This document shows positions 46,166 through 57,977 of a DNA stretch of 64,000 nucleotides, one piece after another (the first letter of the stretch is position 1; each line of letters starts with the position of its first letter). A model generated the notes under the pieces. The model ran no database searches, was not told where the DNA came from, and was given only the letters and a program-made list of their open reading frames with translations. This DNA is from Robiginitomaculum sp. (GTDB lineage: Bacteria; Pseudomonadota; Alphaproteobacteria; Caulobacterales; Maricaulaceae): positions 84,553 to 148,552 of the forward strand of contig JAJFFO010000021.1 of NCBI GenBank assembly GCA_021776615.1, written 5' to 3'. Made by a program: the position numbers and the translations under genes.

Positions 46166-46736
46166 TATATGTCCGCTTTTTTTCCTTTTGAGCGAGGTTT
46201 GAAAATTCGGCGACCACATCCTCATAGACATGCCGTTTCCAGGCGATAATTTTTTTGGGCGCCTCGTTCAGATCCACCCATTCCCATGCATCAAATTCGG
46301 GCGGTTTATGCGCCAGCAGATTAACGTCCTTATCATTTCCCAAAAAGCGAAACGCGAACCATTTTTGCTTTTGCCCATTCCAATGCTGGCGCTTATTGGG
46401 AGCGAACCGAACATCGTTGGGAAAATCATAGGCCAGCCAGCCTTTAACCTTGCCGATTTTCTTTACATTAGCGGCCTTAATGCCGGTTTCTTCTTCTAAT
46501 TCGCGCAAAGCGGCCGCCAACGGCTTTTCGCCCGGATCAATCCCGCCTTGCGGGAATTGCCAATTTTGCGGGCCAGATTTATCAGCACGCCGGCCAAGCC
46601 AGACCTTGCCTTCCGCGTTGAATAAAACCACTGCCGCATTGGCCCGGTGGCTGGTAAGTTTATCTTTTTTTTGTTTAGGCAAGACTAGGAACTCTCGCTG
46701 ATTAATGACCGCTTTTGGCGACCATTTGCGACTCAT
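46137..46736 (-). CDS. rppH: RNA pyrophosphohydrolase RppH (Nudix)
   Basis: A 199-residue Nudix hydrolase that removes pyrophosphate from 5' ends of mRNA or cleaves dinucleoside polyphosphates. The Nudix box is GGIDPGEKPLAAALRELEEE followed by TGI, fitting Gx5Ex7REUxEExGU; the WQFPQGG before it and FDAWEWVDLNEAPKKIIAWK near the end are RppH traits. The C-terminus is a Lys-rich tail. The ATG overlaps the upstream gene by 35 bases and lacks a good ribosome site; a TTG 54 bases later, after GAGAG, would give a more typical 181-residue protein. Last gene of the obg-to-rppH run. Confidence 0.9.
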   Translation of the reverse strand: MSRKWSPKAVINQREFLVLPKQKKDKLTSHRANAAVVLFNAEGKVWLGRRADKSGPQNWQFPQGGIDPGEKPLAAALRELEEETGIKAANVKKIGKVKGWLAYDFPNDVRFAPNKRQHWNGQKQKWFAFRFLGNDKDVNLLAHKPPEFDAWEWVDLNEAPKKIIAWKRHVYEDVVAEFSNLAQKEKKRTYKKNKPASSP

Positions 46737-47904
46737 GCGCCGCCGGTTTTTCCACGCTGGCGCTACCCCGCCGGATACTCAAAACTGCGGAGGCAGGTGC
46801 CAGAACATAACCTTTTTCATTGATGGTTTTGGTCCAGATACCAAGGCGGTCCATGGTAATTGGCCATGAAAACCCTACCCCCAAAGCAGCACCATTTTGA
46901 ATAGCGATTGCTTCTAAATGCAGGAGTTGATCATCAATGGCACTGGCCGATGGCTCGGTATCTATAATGCGATCGGCAATCGTCCAGCGCAAATGCTCAG
47001 CATCAGCGACCGTGCGTAACGAGGAGCGCCGCGCCTCGCCATCATAGATAAAGTCCACCCCGCGTTGGCGTAATTGGCGCAAAACCGGCGCAAGCGCCGA
47101 TTCGGAGGAGGTAAATTTTGATCCCATATAATTGGTAACGGCGAAATAACCCCACGCCCGGCTTAACAGCCATTCCAGCCGCCGGGTGTTTTCCGCACTG
47201 CTTACCGATGCCAATAAGGTTTGGGGGCCGGGGTCATTTTTCGGATAATCGAATGGCTCCATCGGCAATTCAACCATCACTTCATGACCAGCAGCCCGAG
47301 CCTTGTTTATCCAGCCTTGCAAATCTTGAGTATAAGGCACAAAGGAAAGCGTAACTTCGGGCGGCAAATCATCAATAGCGGCCTGAGTTGTGGCGCTCTT
47401 CAGACCCAATCCACCAACCACCAGGGCAATCGCCGGGGCGTTAGCAGGCAAGCTAAACGGACGCGCATAAACATCAGCCGGGCGTCGCCCATCGGCGGCG
47501 ATTATTGGCAATACACCGCCCGGTCCCGGCTCACTAAGCCCGGTCGCTGGCTGCGGCGCATTGGCAGCCACATGAGTGGGTGCGCCAACACCCTTATGGG
47601 CAGCGCCCGGATCCTCAACACCCCCAAGACGCGGCTCGTTATGCCGCCCCGCGGCATTGACGATTGGTGACGCCTGACCATGGCCATTATCAGCACGCAA
47701 ATGGCCGCTTAGCGGTGCCTGTGCGTGATTAATTGGGGTGTCGATCGCCATGACATAATGACGCTGACCGGCATTGGGGTCGCCGAAAACCATAACGCCA
47801 AGCCCGCTTAGCAATAGGACACTGGCCAGAACGCCACCACCCAACATATGCCGGTTGATCGTCGGCAGTGAAACTCTATTCAAAATACGCGCGCTGATTT
47901 CCAT
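46702..47904 (-). CDS. Divergent polysaccharide deacetylase (YibQ family)
   Basis: A 400-residue protein with an N-terminal membrane anchor (about 20-42), a Pro/Ala/Gly-rich periplasmic linker (to about residue 150) and a divergent polysaccharide deacetylase domain (about 155-375). Typical stretches are IALVVGGLGLKSATTQAAID, LPPEVTLSFVPYTQDLQGWI, GHEVMVELPMEPFDYPKNDP and VGFSWPITMDRL. Its usual place is directly downstream of envC and ctpA, and it may act on peptidoglycan or glycans; activity has not been shown for the family. The TTAACCAT sequence just upstream resembles a CtrA half-site but is a single element only. Confidence 0.88.
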   Translation of the reverse strand: MEISARILNRVSLPTINRHMLGGGVLASVLLLSGLGVMVFGDPNAGQRHYVMAIDTPINHAQAPLSGHLRADNGHGQASPIVNAAGRHNEPRLGGVEDPGAAHKGVGAPTHVAANAPQPATGLSEPGPGGVLPIIAADGRRPADVYARPFSLPANAPAIALVVGGLGLKSATTQAAIDDLPPEVTLSFVPYTQDLQGWINKARAAGHEVMVELPMEPFDYPKNDPGPQTLLASVSSAENTRRLEWLLSRAWGYFAVTNYMGSKFTSSESALAPVLRQLRQRGVDFIYDGEARRSSLRTVADAEHLRWTIADRIIDTEPSASAIDDQLLHLEAIAIQNGAALGVGFSWPITMDRLGIWTKTINEKGYVLAPASAVLSIRRGSASVEKPAAHESQMVAKSGH

Positions 47905-47984
47905 AGCTGTCCGTTCACCAAATCATGGTTAACGAAATATAGGCAGGCGGTTAAGAAAGCGGTAACGCCGCCGTTAGAAAAGCC

Positions 47985-49343
47985 TTATCCCGCATCTGCC
48001 AACAGCTTCCCACTCAGGGCGATCTGACCAAGAATCTCCTTGGCGCGCTCCAATTGGTAATCCTTGTCCTTTGGATAATCCTCAGGCGGCATTTCGCTGC
48101 TCGCCACTTCAGGCTCCGCATCGTCGCCTTCTTTGGCCACTTCATTGGCTTCTTCTTCTGCCTTTTTCTGGTTTTCCAACTCATTGCGCAGCGCGTTTGG
48201 CAAATCTGCCTCACTAATCCGCTTAACCGGCTTCTCAGAGCGCACCGCCGCAATATCAATATCCGGCTCAATGCCAGTTGCCTGAATGGAGCGGCCAGCC
48301 GGCGTATAATAGCGCGCCGTTGTCAGCCGCAAAGCACCATTACGGCCACCATTAAGCGGTATAACGGTTTGCACCGAACCTTTGCCAAAACTGGTAGTGC
48401 CGATCAGGGTCGCACGTTTGCGGTCCTGCAAGGCACCGGCAACAATTTCAGAGGCCGAAGCGCTGCCACCATTGATTAAGACCACTACCGGCAAATCGCC
48501 AATACGGGTGCCACGACGGGCATTGTAACGCTCAATGTCTTGCGGATCACGGCCACGGGTAGAAACCACCTCGCCGCCATCAAGAAACGCATCGGACACG
48601 GCAATGGCCTGATCTAAAAGGCCGCCGGGGTCATTGCGCAGGTCCAAAACAATACCGCGCATCGTGTCGCCAAGCTGTTCTTGCAAACCATCAAATGCTT
48701 TTTCCAGCAATTCTCCGGTGTTTTCGTTAAAAGTCGCGACACGGATATAACCCAGATTGTCGTCCTCAACCCGCCAGGTGACGGAGCGGACGGTAATCAC
48801 CGCGCGCACAATCTCAAATTCAAGTGGTTCGTCAGCGCCTTCGCGGGCAATGGTCAATGAAATGGGTGCGCCTGCCGGTCCGCGCATTTTTTCAATGGCT
48901 TCATCCAAAGTGCCGCCCAGTATCGATTCACCATTCACCCCGGTAATATAATCGCCGGGCATAATACCCGCAGCTTTTGCCGGTGTGTCATCAATCGGTG
49001 AAACGACTTTAACCACGCCCTGTTCGGTGGTTACCTCAATGCCAAGACCACCATATTCGCCGCTGGATTGCACCTGCATGTCGCGAAAGCTCTCTGGCGG
49101 TAAATAACTTGAATGTGGATCAAGTGAATGCAGCATGCCCTGAATGGCCGCCTCAACCAAATCCGGGCCTTCGGTTTCAGACACATAGTCAGCGCGAACC
49201 CGGTTAAGAATATCGCCAAGCAGGCCAAGCTCCTGAAACGTGGCGCGATTGCCCGATTCAGCCGAGGCCATGGTGAAGGTTAATCCCACGCCGCCAGCAA
49301 GCAAACCTGCTATCGCGACCAACACCAATGAAAAATACCGCAT
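47985..49343 (-). CDS. ctpA: C-terminal processing protease CtpA (S41)
   Basis: A 452-residue periplasmic S41 serine protease. It has an N-terminal signal or anchor (about 1-26), an N-terminal helical domain, a PDZ domain (about 95-175) and the catalytic domain. The Ser-Lys dyad is in GGSASASEI (Ser near 294-298) and TTSFGKGSVQT (Lys near 321). The C-terminal tail is Glu/Lys-rich. Homologues process or degrade periplasmic proteins and are often activated by a TPR lipoprotein. AAGGTG seven bases before the third ATG fixes the start at MRYFSLVL. Located between envC and the YibQ-like gene. Confidence 0.94.
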   Translation of the reverse strand: MRYFSLVLVAIAGLLAGGVGLTFTMASAESGNRATFQELGLLGDILNRVRADYVSETEGPDLVEAAIQGMLHSLDPHSSYLPPESFRDMQVQSSGEYGGLGIEVTTEQGVVKVVSPIDDTPAKAAGIMPGDYITGVNGESILGGTLDEAIEKMRGPAGAPISLTIAREGADEPLEFEIVRAVITVRSVTWRVEDDNLGYIRVATFNENTGELLEKAFDGLQEQLGDTMRGIVLDLRNDPGGLLDQAIAVSDAFLDGGEVVSTRGRDPQDIERYNARRGTRIGDLPVVVLINGGSASASEIVAGALQDRKRATLIGTTSFGKGSVQTVIPLNGGRNGALRLTTARYYTPAGRSIQATGIEPDIDIAAVRSEKPVKRISEADLPNALRNELENQKKAEEEANEVAKEGDDAEPEVASSEMPPEDYPKDKDYQLERAKEILGQIALSGKLLADAG

Positions 49344-49456
49344 AGTCATCACCTTTTTCTAAAGCACCTTGTCTGCCTTATCGACATTCAAGTCCCGTCT
49401 GCCTTGCAGGCATTCAAATAACGGGCCACTCCATTTGGGACACTTCTGTCCTATTA

Positions 49457-50716
49457 TTAACCCCCGCTATCGCCTTTGGAAAGCCATGGGGCGGGATCGA
49501 TTGATCGGCCATTCTTTTGGAACTCCAAATAAAGTTCCGGTGGCGGTTTCGATCGATTCGCCAATTCGCCAACAGGCTCTCCGGCAAGAACGAGCTGATC
49601 CGACACAACAAAGGACCGCTCTAATCCTGCAATAACGATATGGTAACCATCTCCGACGTTCAGGATCAAGAGACGGCCAAGGTTTCTAAACAGCCCGGCG
49701 TACAGAATTTGCCCATCAAACGGTGCCGTAACCTGCGCACCACGGCGCGCCTGCACCACCAGACCGGACTGCCGGGGTCGATCAACCGCCTGCCCAAAGG
49801 CGTGCGACACCCGCCCCTTTACCGGCAGGCGTAAAAGTCCCCGACTGTCAGCAAAACGGCCACTTGGCGCGATAAACCGGTCCAGACCGGCCACTGCCTC
49901 AGGGTCCGGCTTCTGCCGGGGGCTGGGGGAATTACCCGCATTTGCATCACGATCCCGCGGTGGTTTTCGACGCGGTGAAAACCGCCGCGCCGTGGCCTCC
50001 AACTGATCAATAAGTTCACGCAAAGTTGATGCGCGCGAGGCGTAAACCTGTGCCTGTCGGGCGGCTTCGCGGGCACCTTCGCCCAGAGATTGTTGCAATT
50101 TCTGTCGCTGTGCCAATAATTCCTGCAAGGTGTTTGTGCTGGTTTCCAGGGTTTTGCCCTGCAATACAATGCGGTCTTGTTCATCATTTATATCGAGGCG
50201 CACCGCATTCAGGTTTTGCAAGGTTTGGGCAAGGGTATCAGCCCGTGCTTCAATTTCCGGTGCCGCCGCCGACAATAGAAGCGCCGCGCGCGCCGCAGCG
50301 TTGGCGTCATCGGGCGATATGGCCAAAGCTGGTGGTTGGCTCATTCCGGCACGCTCCAACGCGGCCAGCAAGTCCATCAGACTGGCGCGTTCCTCATCCA
50401 ATTTATTCAAGATAACGGTTTCTTGAAACGCCAGACCTTCCAGTCTCTCTTCGGTGTCATTCAAGGCTTCTTGCTGGGTCGAGCGTCGGGCCGCCAGCGC
50501 AATTAATTGCTGTTGGATATCCGCGATTTCGGCCCGCACCTGACTAACATTCTTACGCAAGGCACTGGCCCGGGCCTCGGCCTTTTCATGTTCGCCGTCC
50601 AGCCGCTCGGCTTCTTCACGCCCCAATTCTTCTTGCGCCTCCGCCTTTGTGACAAAGCCGGATACCAAGGCAAACATGGCAAAACATATTAACTGGAAAA
50701 GCAATATTGCGCGCAC
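49457..50716 (-). CDS. EnvC-like murein hydrolase activator (degenerate LytM)
   Basis: A 419-residue secreted protein with a signal peptide (about 1-28, ending AEA), a long coiled coil (about 30-240) and a C-terminal LytM/M23 domain (about 300-415; LRLPVKGRVSHAFGQ, then APFDGQILYAGLFRNLGRLL). The metal ligands of active M23 peptidases are missing: ELYLEFQKNG replaces HxHFExR. This is the EnvC pattern, an activator of amidases in cell separation. The start is GTG, preceded by GGGAGGGG; upstream in-frame sequence overlaps rlmH and is not coding. Starts 4 bases after rlmH. Confidence 0.9.
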   Translation of the reverse strand: MRAILLFQLICFAMFALVSGFVTKAEAQEELGREEAERLDGEHEKAEARASALRKNVSQVRAEIADIQQQLIALAARRSTQQEALNDTEERLEGLAFQETVILNKLDEERASLMDLLAALERAGMSQPPALAISPDDANAAARAALLLSAAAPEIEARADTLAQTLQNLNAVRLDINDEQDRIVLQGKTLETSTNTLQELLAQRQKLQQSLGEGAREAARQAQVYASRASTLRELIDQLEATARRFSPRRKPPRDRDANAGNSPSPRQKPDPEAVAGLDRFIAPSGRFADSRGLLRLPVKGRVSHAFGQAVDRPRQSGLVVQARRGAQVTAPFDGQILYAGLFRNLGRLLILNVGDGYHIVIAGLERSFVVSDQLVLAGEPVGELANRSKPPPELYLEFQKNGRSIDPAPWLSKGDSGG

Positions 50717-50720
50717 CAGC

Positions 50721-51194
50721 TCACCCCTCCCGATGATAAGGAGATTGCGCCAATATCGACAAAGCCCGGTAGATTTGCTCCGCCGCCATAACCCGCACCA
50801 AACGGTGAGGCCATGTCCAGGAACCAAAGCGCAATACGGCGGCCGCACCATCGCGCATATCATGGCTCCACCCGTCGGCACCGCCAATGAGCAGCGCCGC
50901 ATGGGCATTGCCCTCATCGCGCCAGCGCGCCAGCAAATGGGCAAAATCGGACGAGCCCATATCTTTACCGCGCTCATCAAGCACAATGCGCGCACTGCCA
51001 GTGGGCAATGCGCTTAAAACCTGCTGGGTAATGGCGGCTTTGTCGGTCTTGCCTTTAGGATGGAACTCCAAAAGTTCCACCGGCGATACGCCCAAACCTT
51101 GCCCAAGCATGGCGGCACGAGCGATATAATCATCGGCAAGGTCTTTTTCTGGACCCGCCCGCAATCGCCCGACCACGCCCAGGGTTAATTTCAC
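50721..51194 (-). CDS. rlmH: 23S rRNA (pseudouridine1915-N3)-methyltransferase RlmH
   Basis: A 157-residue SPOUT methyltransferase that methylates pseudouridine 1915 of 23S rRNA using AdoMet. Visible marks: MKLTLGVVGRLRAGPEKDL at the start, LLIGGADGWSHDMRDGA (the AdoMet-binding knot) and the C-terminal SWTWPHRLVRVMAAEQIYRA with SILAQSPYHREG. Overlaps the rsfS stop by 4 bases. Confidence 0.96.
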   Translation of the reverse strand: MKLTLGVVGRLRAGPEKDLADDYIARAAMLGQGLGVSPVELLEFHPKGKTDKAAITQQVLSALPTGSARIVLDERGKDMGSSDFAHLLARWRDEGNAHAALLIGGADGWSHDMRDGAAAVLRFGSWTWPHRLVRVMAAEQIYRALSILAQSPYHREG

Positions 51195-51607
51195 CCCGCT
51201 GGGCCTTGCGACGCTGCAGGGGCTTCAGAAGTCTCAGGGGTCTCAGAAGTCTCGGGGATCGCTTCGCCAGAGACTGGATCAACAGACCACATTTTCTCCA
51301 GATTATAAAATTCGCGCACCTCAGGACGGAACAGATGCAAAATCACATCGCCCGCATCAATGAGCACCCAATCGCACGCCGTCAGCCCTTCTACCGCGAT
51401 CTTGCCATGCCCGTTTTTCTTTAGGGTACGCATTATATGATCGGCAATAGCGCTCACGTGACGCTGCGAGCGCCCGCTGGCAATGACCATTGTGTCGGTG
51501 ACAGACGATTTACCATGTAAATCAATGATGACAACATTTTCAGCTTTATCGTCATCGAGTGAGGAAGCAATCAACTTTCGAACTTGTTCTGTTGATGGCT
51601 CCGCCAA
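51191..51607 (-). CDS. rsfS: Ribosome silencing factor RsfS
   Basis: A 138-residue protein that binds L14 and blocks subunit joining under starvation. The core has SLDDDKAENVVIIDLHGKSS, MVIASGRSQRHVSAIADHIM and DWVLIDAGDVILHLFRPEVREFY. The C-terminus adds an acidic/Pro tail with ETSETPETSE repeats. The start is TTG; no ATG or GTG is available before the family core and the ribosome site is weak. Followed by rlmH. Confidence 0.93.
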   Translation of the reverse strand: MAEPSTEQVRKLIASSLDDDKAENVVIIDLHGKSSVTDTMVIASGRSQRHVSAIADHIMRTLKKNGHGKIAVEGLTACDWVLIDAGDVILHLFRPEVREFYNLEKMWSVDPVSGEAIPETSETPETSEAPAASQGPAG

Positions 51608-51773
51608 CGCAGGGGAAGACCCTTTTGCGGGGCTCTCTTGGCTCTGCTTGGCCGTTTCGGTGTTCAGCGCAAATATCCTTTCTTTGCCGGTAATAATATG
51701 GCGATCCTAACACGGCTTATGGCGACGCGCCATGCCCTGTTTACTGCGCAGAAGCAGCTAGAGAAATGCAAGA

Positions 51774-52388
51774 TTAACTTTCCCTTTTTGCGCGAATTTT
51801 GGTCGAAGAATGCGTGTGAAATGGTGCCGTCAGATACACCCATGCCGGGGCCTGATAATCCGCCAATATCGGTGCCGCCGCCGGGTCAAGGCGGGCAAAG
51901 TCAAATTGTCGCGCCATCGGCGAGAGCCGCGCCCGCACCGGGTCTTGTGGCCGGGCAATCACTGCCAATGGCAGCGCCATCACCATGCTTTGCCAACCTT
52001 TCCATAAATGAAAGCTTGCCAAATTGTCGGCGCCCATCACCCATACCGGGCGAATGGCCGGGCGCAGCGCCATAATAGCGGCAATCAGATCAACACTATA
52101 GCGCGTTCCCATCGCTTCTTCGGCGGTGCAAACATAATGCCCGGCCTGATTTGCCAACGCCGCCTCCACACCGGCCAGACGCTGTGCATAATTCTTTTGC
52201 CCCGCCGCCCCTTTTAGCGGATTGCCCGGCGACACCAGCCACCAAATCGCATCCAATTGCAAACGCTGCTTGGCAGTATTGGCCACATGAAAATGACCTT
52301 GATGCACCGGATTGAACGAGCCACCATAAAGCCCCACGCGCAAACCGGCCGGCGCGGAAGGGAATATATTACGGGCGGATCTGGCCAT
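51774..52388 (-). CDS. nadD: Nicotinate-nucleotide adenylyltransferase NadD
   Basis: A 204-residue enzyme of NAD biosynthesis that joins nicotinate mononucleotide with ATP. The nucleotide-binding [15 protein letters not shown] (about 21-35; HxGH equivalent) and [17 protein letters not shown] are typical. C-terminal [12 protein letters not shown] corresponds to the ISSTxIR motif. The ATG overlaps the 3' end of proA by 20 bases. A 166-base spacer follows before rsfS, which may hold that gene's promoter. Confidence 0.94.
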   Translation of the reverse strand: MARSARNIFPSAPAGLRVGLYGGSFNPVHQGHFHVANTAKQRLQLDAIWWLVSPGNPLKGAAGQKNYAQRLAGVEAALANQAGHYVCTAEEAMGTRYSVDLIAAIMALRPAIRPVWVMGADNLASFHLWKGWQSMVMALPLAVIARPQDPVRARLSPMARQFDFARLDPAAAPILADYQAPAWVYLTAPFHTHSSTKIRAKRES

Positions 52389-53643
52389 CACCGCGCACCA
52401 CATAATGATAGCTGGTTAATTGTGCGGCTCCCACCGGGCCGCGAGCATGTAATTTTCCGGTGGCAATACCAATTTCTGCTCCAAAACCAAATTCTGCGCC
52501 ATCGGCATATTGGGTGGACGCATTGTGCAGGACAATCGCCGAATCGACCTCTGCCAAAAACCGCTCTGCTGCGGCAACATTTTCGGTAATGATACACTCG
52601 GTGTGGGCAGAGCCGTATTTCTCGATATGGGCCATTGCCGCGTCCACACCATCGACCACGCGCACGCTTAATATAGCGTCCAGATATTCTGTGCCCCAAT
52701 CCTCTTCACTGGCCATCTGCATGTCGGCAAACACCGCGCACGCACGCTCGCACCCACGCAAGACACAACCCGCGGCCCGCAAATCCGCCGCTATTAAGGG
52801 CAACAGGTTTACCGCACAACTTTGATCAACCAGCAAAGTCTCGGCGGCACCACAAATGCCCGTGCGCCGCATTTTGGCATTGAGAACAATGGCGCGGGCT
52901 TTGTCGGCATCGGCATGTTCATGCACATAGACGTGGCACAGGCCTTCCAAATGCCCCAAAACCGGCACCCGCGCTTCGCGTTGCACCCGCGCAATCAGGC
53001 TTTTACCGCCGCGCGGAATGAGCAAATCAATTGTGCCCTCAAGGCCTGCCAATATGGCCCCTACCGCAGCGCGGTCGGTACTGGGCACCAATTGCACCGC
53101 ATTAGCGGGAACGCCTGCGCTTTGCAGGCCAGCACGAAACGCTGTGGCAATGGCAAAGGACGAATGAAAGCCATCAGCGCCACCGCGCAAAATCACCGCA
53201 TTACCGGCTTTGAAACAAATCGCGCCAGCATCGGCGGTCACATTCGGGCGGCTTTCATAAATCATCCCAATCACCCCAATCGGCGTGCGCACCCGCGCAA
53301 TGCGCAGGCCATTGGGCCTTGTCCAGTTCTGGTCGCTTTGGCCAATCGGGTCGTCCAAAGCCGCAATGCGGTCCACACCCGCCGCCATGGCCTCAATACG
53401 GGCCTGATCCAGCTTCAGCCGATCCAAAAATGATGCCGACAAGCCATTTTGACGGGCTTTTTGCATATCTTGCGCATTGGCTTGCAAAATATCGCCAGCC
53501 GCTTGGCGAATAGCGTTGGCGGCCGCATGCAAAGCGCTGGTTTTTTGTTCGCTATCAAGGCGCGCCAACACCCGGGCAGCGCCGCGGGCCTCTTGCCCCA
53601 TGACGATCATGGTCTTTGCTATGGATGTATTGGCGGCTTTCAT
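52369..53643 (-). CDS. proA: Gamma-glutamyl phosphate reductase ProA
   Basis: A 424-residue aldehyde-dehydrogenase-like enzyme of proline synthesis that reduces glutamyl phosphate to glutamate semialdehyde with NADPH. Features: [20 protein letters not shown], the cofactor GNAVILRGG, and the catalytic Cys in [15 protein letters not shown]. Ends [14 protein letters not shown]. It starts 3 bases after the proB stop, so the two enzymes are translated together. Confidence 0.96.
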   Translation of the reverse strand: MKAANTSIAKTMIVMGQEARGAARVLARLDSEQKTSALHAAANAIRQAAGDILQANAQDMQKARQNGLSASFLDRLKLDQARIEAMAAGVDRIAALDDPIGQSDQNWTRPNGLRIARVRTPIGVIGMIYESRPNVTADAGAICFKAGNAVILRGGADGFHSSFAIATAFRAGLQSAGVPANAVQLVPSTDRAAVGAILAGLEGTIDLLIPRGGKSLIARVQREARVPVLGHLEGLCHVYVHEHADADKARAIVLNAKMRRTGICGAAETLLVDQSCAVNLLPLIAADLRAAGCVLRGCERACAVFADMQMASEEDWGTEYLDAILSVRVVDGVDAAMAHIEKYGSAHTECIITENVAAAERFLAEVDSAIVLHNASTQYADGAEFGFGAEIGIATGKLHARGPVGAAQLTSYHYVVRGDGQIRP

Positions 53644-53646
53644 CGC

Positions 53647-55835
<2,189 letters not shown>

Positions 55836-56005
55836 TCAGCTTTTCTTTCATAGCGGTGCACAATGACCATCACGCTCTTGTGAGAAAACCGCGATACGTT
55901 GACAACCACATGTGACCTCACTTGATCACTAGTTTTATAGCGCCACCGATAATTCTTTCTATCATGAAATCAAGTTCAACAAACACATTGACCTGAGGTG
56001 ATGAA

Positions 56006-56461
56006 ATGAAAAAGCAAGTTTTGACAGCCGCTATTCTAATTGGCCTTTCCCTTCCCGCCGTCGCGCTCGGTGCAGAAATCGCGCGCGATCCATCAAAAGC
56101 CGATGTCGGCAGAACATCAGATATCAATGCCAACCTATATAGCGCTAGCGCCTCTGAAACCTTGCTGGCACCGGGTCAAATCGATTTGGATGCCTGGAAA
56201 GTAAAAACAAATACCCTTTACGGGACGAACACAAAACTGCGCCGCGCGCAAAACCCACGCAGTTTCTCCTCGCCTATCTATGCCGACGCCAGCGCACAAG
56301 ACCCTCGCAATAACAAAGGCTTCATTCACGGGTTTTTGCATTATTACGATACGGCCCCCAGCATTAACATCGACAGTTCAGCGCCATTGAGCCTGCCAAC
56401 AACCAATGCTGTACCGACCAACGTGTCAGCAGGCCTCGGCATTCGCTTCACGTTGAAATAA
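56006..56461 (+). CDS. Secreted protein of unknown function
   Basis: A 151-residue protein with a clear signal peptide (about 1-22, ALGAE cleavage). The mature part is Ser/Asn/Asp-rich with an Ala/Asp segment, ends in VSAGLGIRFTLK, and includes YGTNTKLRRAQNPRSFSSPI. Ending in Phe-x-Leu-Lys is slightly barrel-like but the protein is too short for a porin. No family recognised. GAGGTGATGAA precedes the ATG. It lies between divergent obgE and convergent GNAT genes. Confidence 0.7.
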   Translation: MKKQVLTAAILIGLSLPAVALGAEIARDPSKADVGRTSDINANLYSASASETLLAPGQIDLDAWKVKTNTLYGTNTKLRRAQNPRSFSSPIYADASAQDPRNNKGFIHGFLHYYDTAPSINIDSSAPLSLPTTNAVPTNVSAGLGIRFTLK

Positions 56462-56489
56462 GCCATCACCTGCCGAGACTAATCAACAA

Positions 56490-57017
56490 TTAGGCGTGCC
56501 AGACTAGATTGACACCGCGTGTCGCAAGGCCTCTGGCCCGGCTAAAATCTTCACAAACATTTCCCGTCGGCACAAAGCCAACTTTTTTCAAAACATTTGC
56601 CGAAGCTGGATTGTCATCAAAATAACAAGCCGTCAGCGTTCGCACCGATAATTCCTGCTGCGCCCACTCCAAAATTCCACGCACGGCCTCTGTGGCATAG
56701 CCCTTGCCCCAATAGGGGCGGCCAAGCCAGTAGCCAAGTTCAAAAAATGGATCATTTTCTTTTTCTTTGTGCAAGCCGATGGAACCGGCAATCCCTTCGT
56801 TTTTGATAATGATAGCAAAGGGATAATCCGTCCCCGCCGCTCGGCCCGCTTCATGACGCTCTATCCATTCTTGCGCATCCGCATGGGTGTAGGGAAATGG
56901 CATGTTGGCGGTCATTCGGGCCACCTCAAAATCATTGGCCAGTTCAACCCGCCGCGCCACATCAGTGCCATCAAACGTGCCCAAGATCAGCCGTTCGGTT
57001 TCAATTTCAAGATACAT
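56490..57017 (-). CDS. GNAT N-acetyltransferase, RimL/RimJ-like
   Basis: A 175-residue GNAT enzyme. YLEIETERLILGTFDGTD opens the fold; GYWLGRPYWGKGYATEAVRG is the acetyl-CoA loop; NPASANVLKKVGFVPTGN closes it. Acts on a protein N-terminus or small amine, substrate unknown. GGGAG precedes the ATG. It follows rpmA beyond a terminator, and a GNAT at this position is common next to rplU-rpmA in alphaproteobacteria. Confidence 0.88.
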   Translation of the reverse strand: MYLEIETERLILGTFDGTDVARRVELANDFEVARMTANMPFPYTHADAQEWIERHEAGRAAGTDYPFAIIIKNEGIAGSIGLHKEKENDPFFELGYWLGRPYWGKGYATEAVRGILEWAQQELSVRTLTACYFDDNPASANVLKKVGFVPTGNVCEDFSRARGLATRGVNLVWHA

Positions 57018-57047
57018 AACATTCTCCCAAACCGGGGAGAGGGTAAA

Positions 57048-57077
57048 GAAAAAGGGAGACGGCTGGACCGTCTCCCT
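57048..57077 (-). terminator. Intrinsic terminator of rplU-rpmA
   Basis: A perfect 9-bp stem GGGAGACGG / CCGTCTCCC (57054-57062 and 57068-57076) with a 5-base loop; on the minus strand the stem is followed by TTTTTC. It lies 47 bases after the rpmA stop. Confidence 0.85.
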
Positions 57078-57123
57078 CTCAAAAACTTTGGACCACCATC
57101 GGAGCGGTCAAATCAAAGCCGCT

Positions 57124-57387
57124 TTATTTTGTTTGTGCCGGAACAACCGAAACATAAGAGCGGTCATTCTTTTTGCGCGTAAACTGAATATTGCCTTCGG
57201 TAAGCGCAAAAAGTGTGTGATCTTTACCCATGCCGACATTGTCGCCCGGATACACTTTGGTGCCACGTTGGCGAATAATGATATTGCCCGGGATCACGTG
57301 TTCGCCGCCAAATTTCTTGACGCCAAGACGACGGCCAGCACTATCGCGACCATTGCGGGATGAACCGCCAGCTTTTTTATGTGCCAT
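57124..57387 (-). CDS. rpmA: 50S ribosomal protein L27
   Basis: An 87-residue ribosomal protein beginning [20 protein letters not shown]; the N-terminal tail reaches the peptidyl transferase centre. The body [20 protein letters not shown] with [20 protein letters not shown] is typical. No N-terminal extension needing cleavage. Follows rplU by 5 bases. Confidence 0.98.
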   Translation of the reverse strand: MAHKKAGGSSRNGRDSAGRRLGVKKFGGEHVIPGNIIIRQRGTKVYPGDNVGMGKDHTLFALTEGNIQFTRKKNDRSYVSVVPAQTK

Positions 57388-57392
57388 TAGTC

Positions 57393-57977
57393 TTAATCCT
57401 TCTTAGCAGCAGCGGCCTTTTTAGCCGGTGCTTTTTTTGCGGCGGCAGGTTTCTTTGCTGCAGCAGGTTTAGCAGCAGCCTTAGCAGGTGCCTTTTTGGC
57501 GGCAGCTGGTTTTTTGGCTGCGGCTGGTTTAGCGGCGGCCTTGGCCGGTGCTTTCTTTGCTGCAGCAGGTTTGGCGGCAGGCTTCGGGGCAGATTTAGTC
57601 GCTGCCTTTTCCGCTGGTGCTGCTTTGGCAGCAGCAGGTTTTTTAGCCGCTGCTGGCTTCGCGCCTTTGGCCAGAATTTCCGACACCCGAACGACGGTCT
57701 CGAACTGGCGATGGCCCTTCGTGCGACGGTAATCTTTCCGGCGTTTCATCTTGAAGATAATGATCTTGGCGCCCTTGCGGGTTTCAAGAAGCTCTGCGCG
57801 TACCTGAGCACCTTCAATGAGTGGCGTTCCAACGGTGATCTTATCACCTTCGCCCATCATCAAAACTTCATCAAATACAACGGTATCGCCGTCCATAACG
57901 TCGAGTTTTTCGACAATCAGGACGTCGCCTTTGGCAACTTTATATTGCTTGCCACCAGTTTTAATCACCGCGAACAT
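57393..57977 (-). CDS. rplU: 50S ribosomal protein L21 with Ala/Lys/Pro-rich tail
   Basis: A 194-residue L21. The standard domain is about residues 1-104 ([36 protein letters not shown] binds 23S rRNA). After it comes a 90-residue tail of repeated [19 protein letters not shown] units, almost only Ala, Lys and Pro, like eukaryotic histone H1 tails. The matching DNA (57405-57680) is repetitive. Similar but shorter extensions exist in some alphaproteobacterial L21. I chose the ATG giving MFAVIKTGG; an upstream TTG/ATG adds six residues. First gene of rplU-rpmA. Confidence 0.97.
   Translation of the reverse strand: MFAVIKTGGKQYKVAKGDVLIVEKLDVMDGDTVVFDEVLMMGEGDKITVGTPLIEGAQVRAELLETRKGAKIIIFKMKRRKDYRRTKGHRQFETVVRVSEILAKGAKPAAAKKPAAAKAAPAEKAATKSAPKPAAKPAAAKKAPAKAAAKPAAAKKPAAAKKAPAKAAAKPAAAKKPAAAKKAPAKKAAAAKKD
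57405..57660. repeat. Repetitive Ala/Lys coding region in rplU 3' end
   Basis: The 3' third of rplU consists of imperfect repeats of GCAGCAGGTTT / GCGGCTGGTTT-like units on the plus strand, encoding [17 protein letters not shown] in several rounds. The copies vary by single bases, mainly at third positions, so it has been shaped by purifying selection on protein composition or by slippage. Length may differ between strains. Confidence 0.8.

Noticed and set aside
49457..50995. Longer envC reading from an ATG at 50995
   Set aside because: It would overlap almost the whole rlmH gene in another frame and its first 93 residues have no signal peptide; the GTG at 50716 has a strong ribosome site and yields a good signal peptide.
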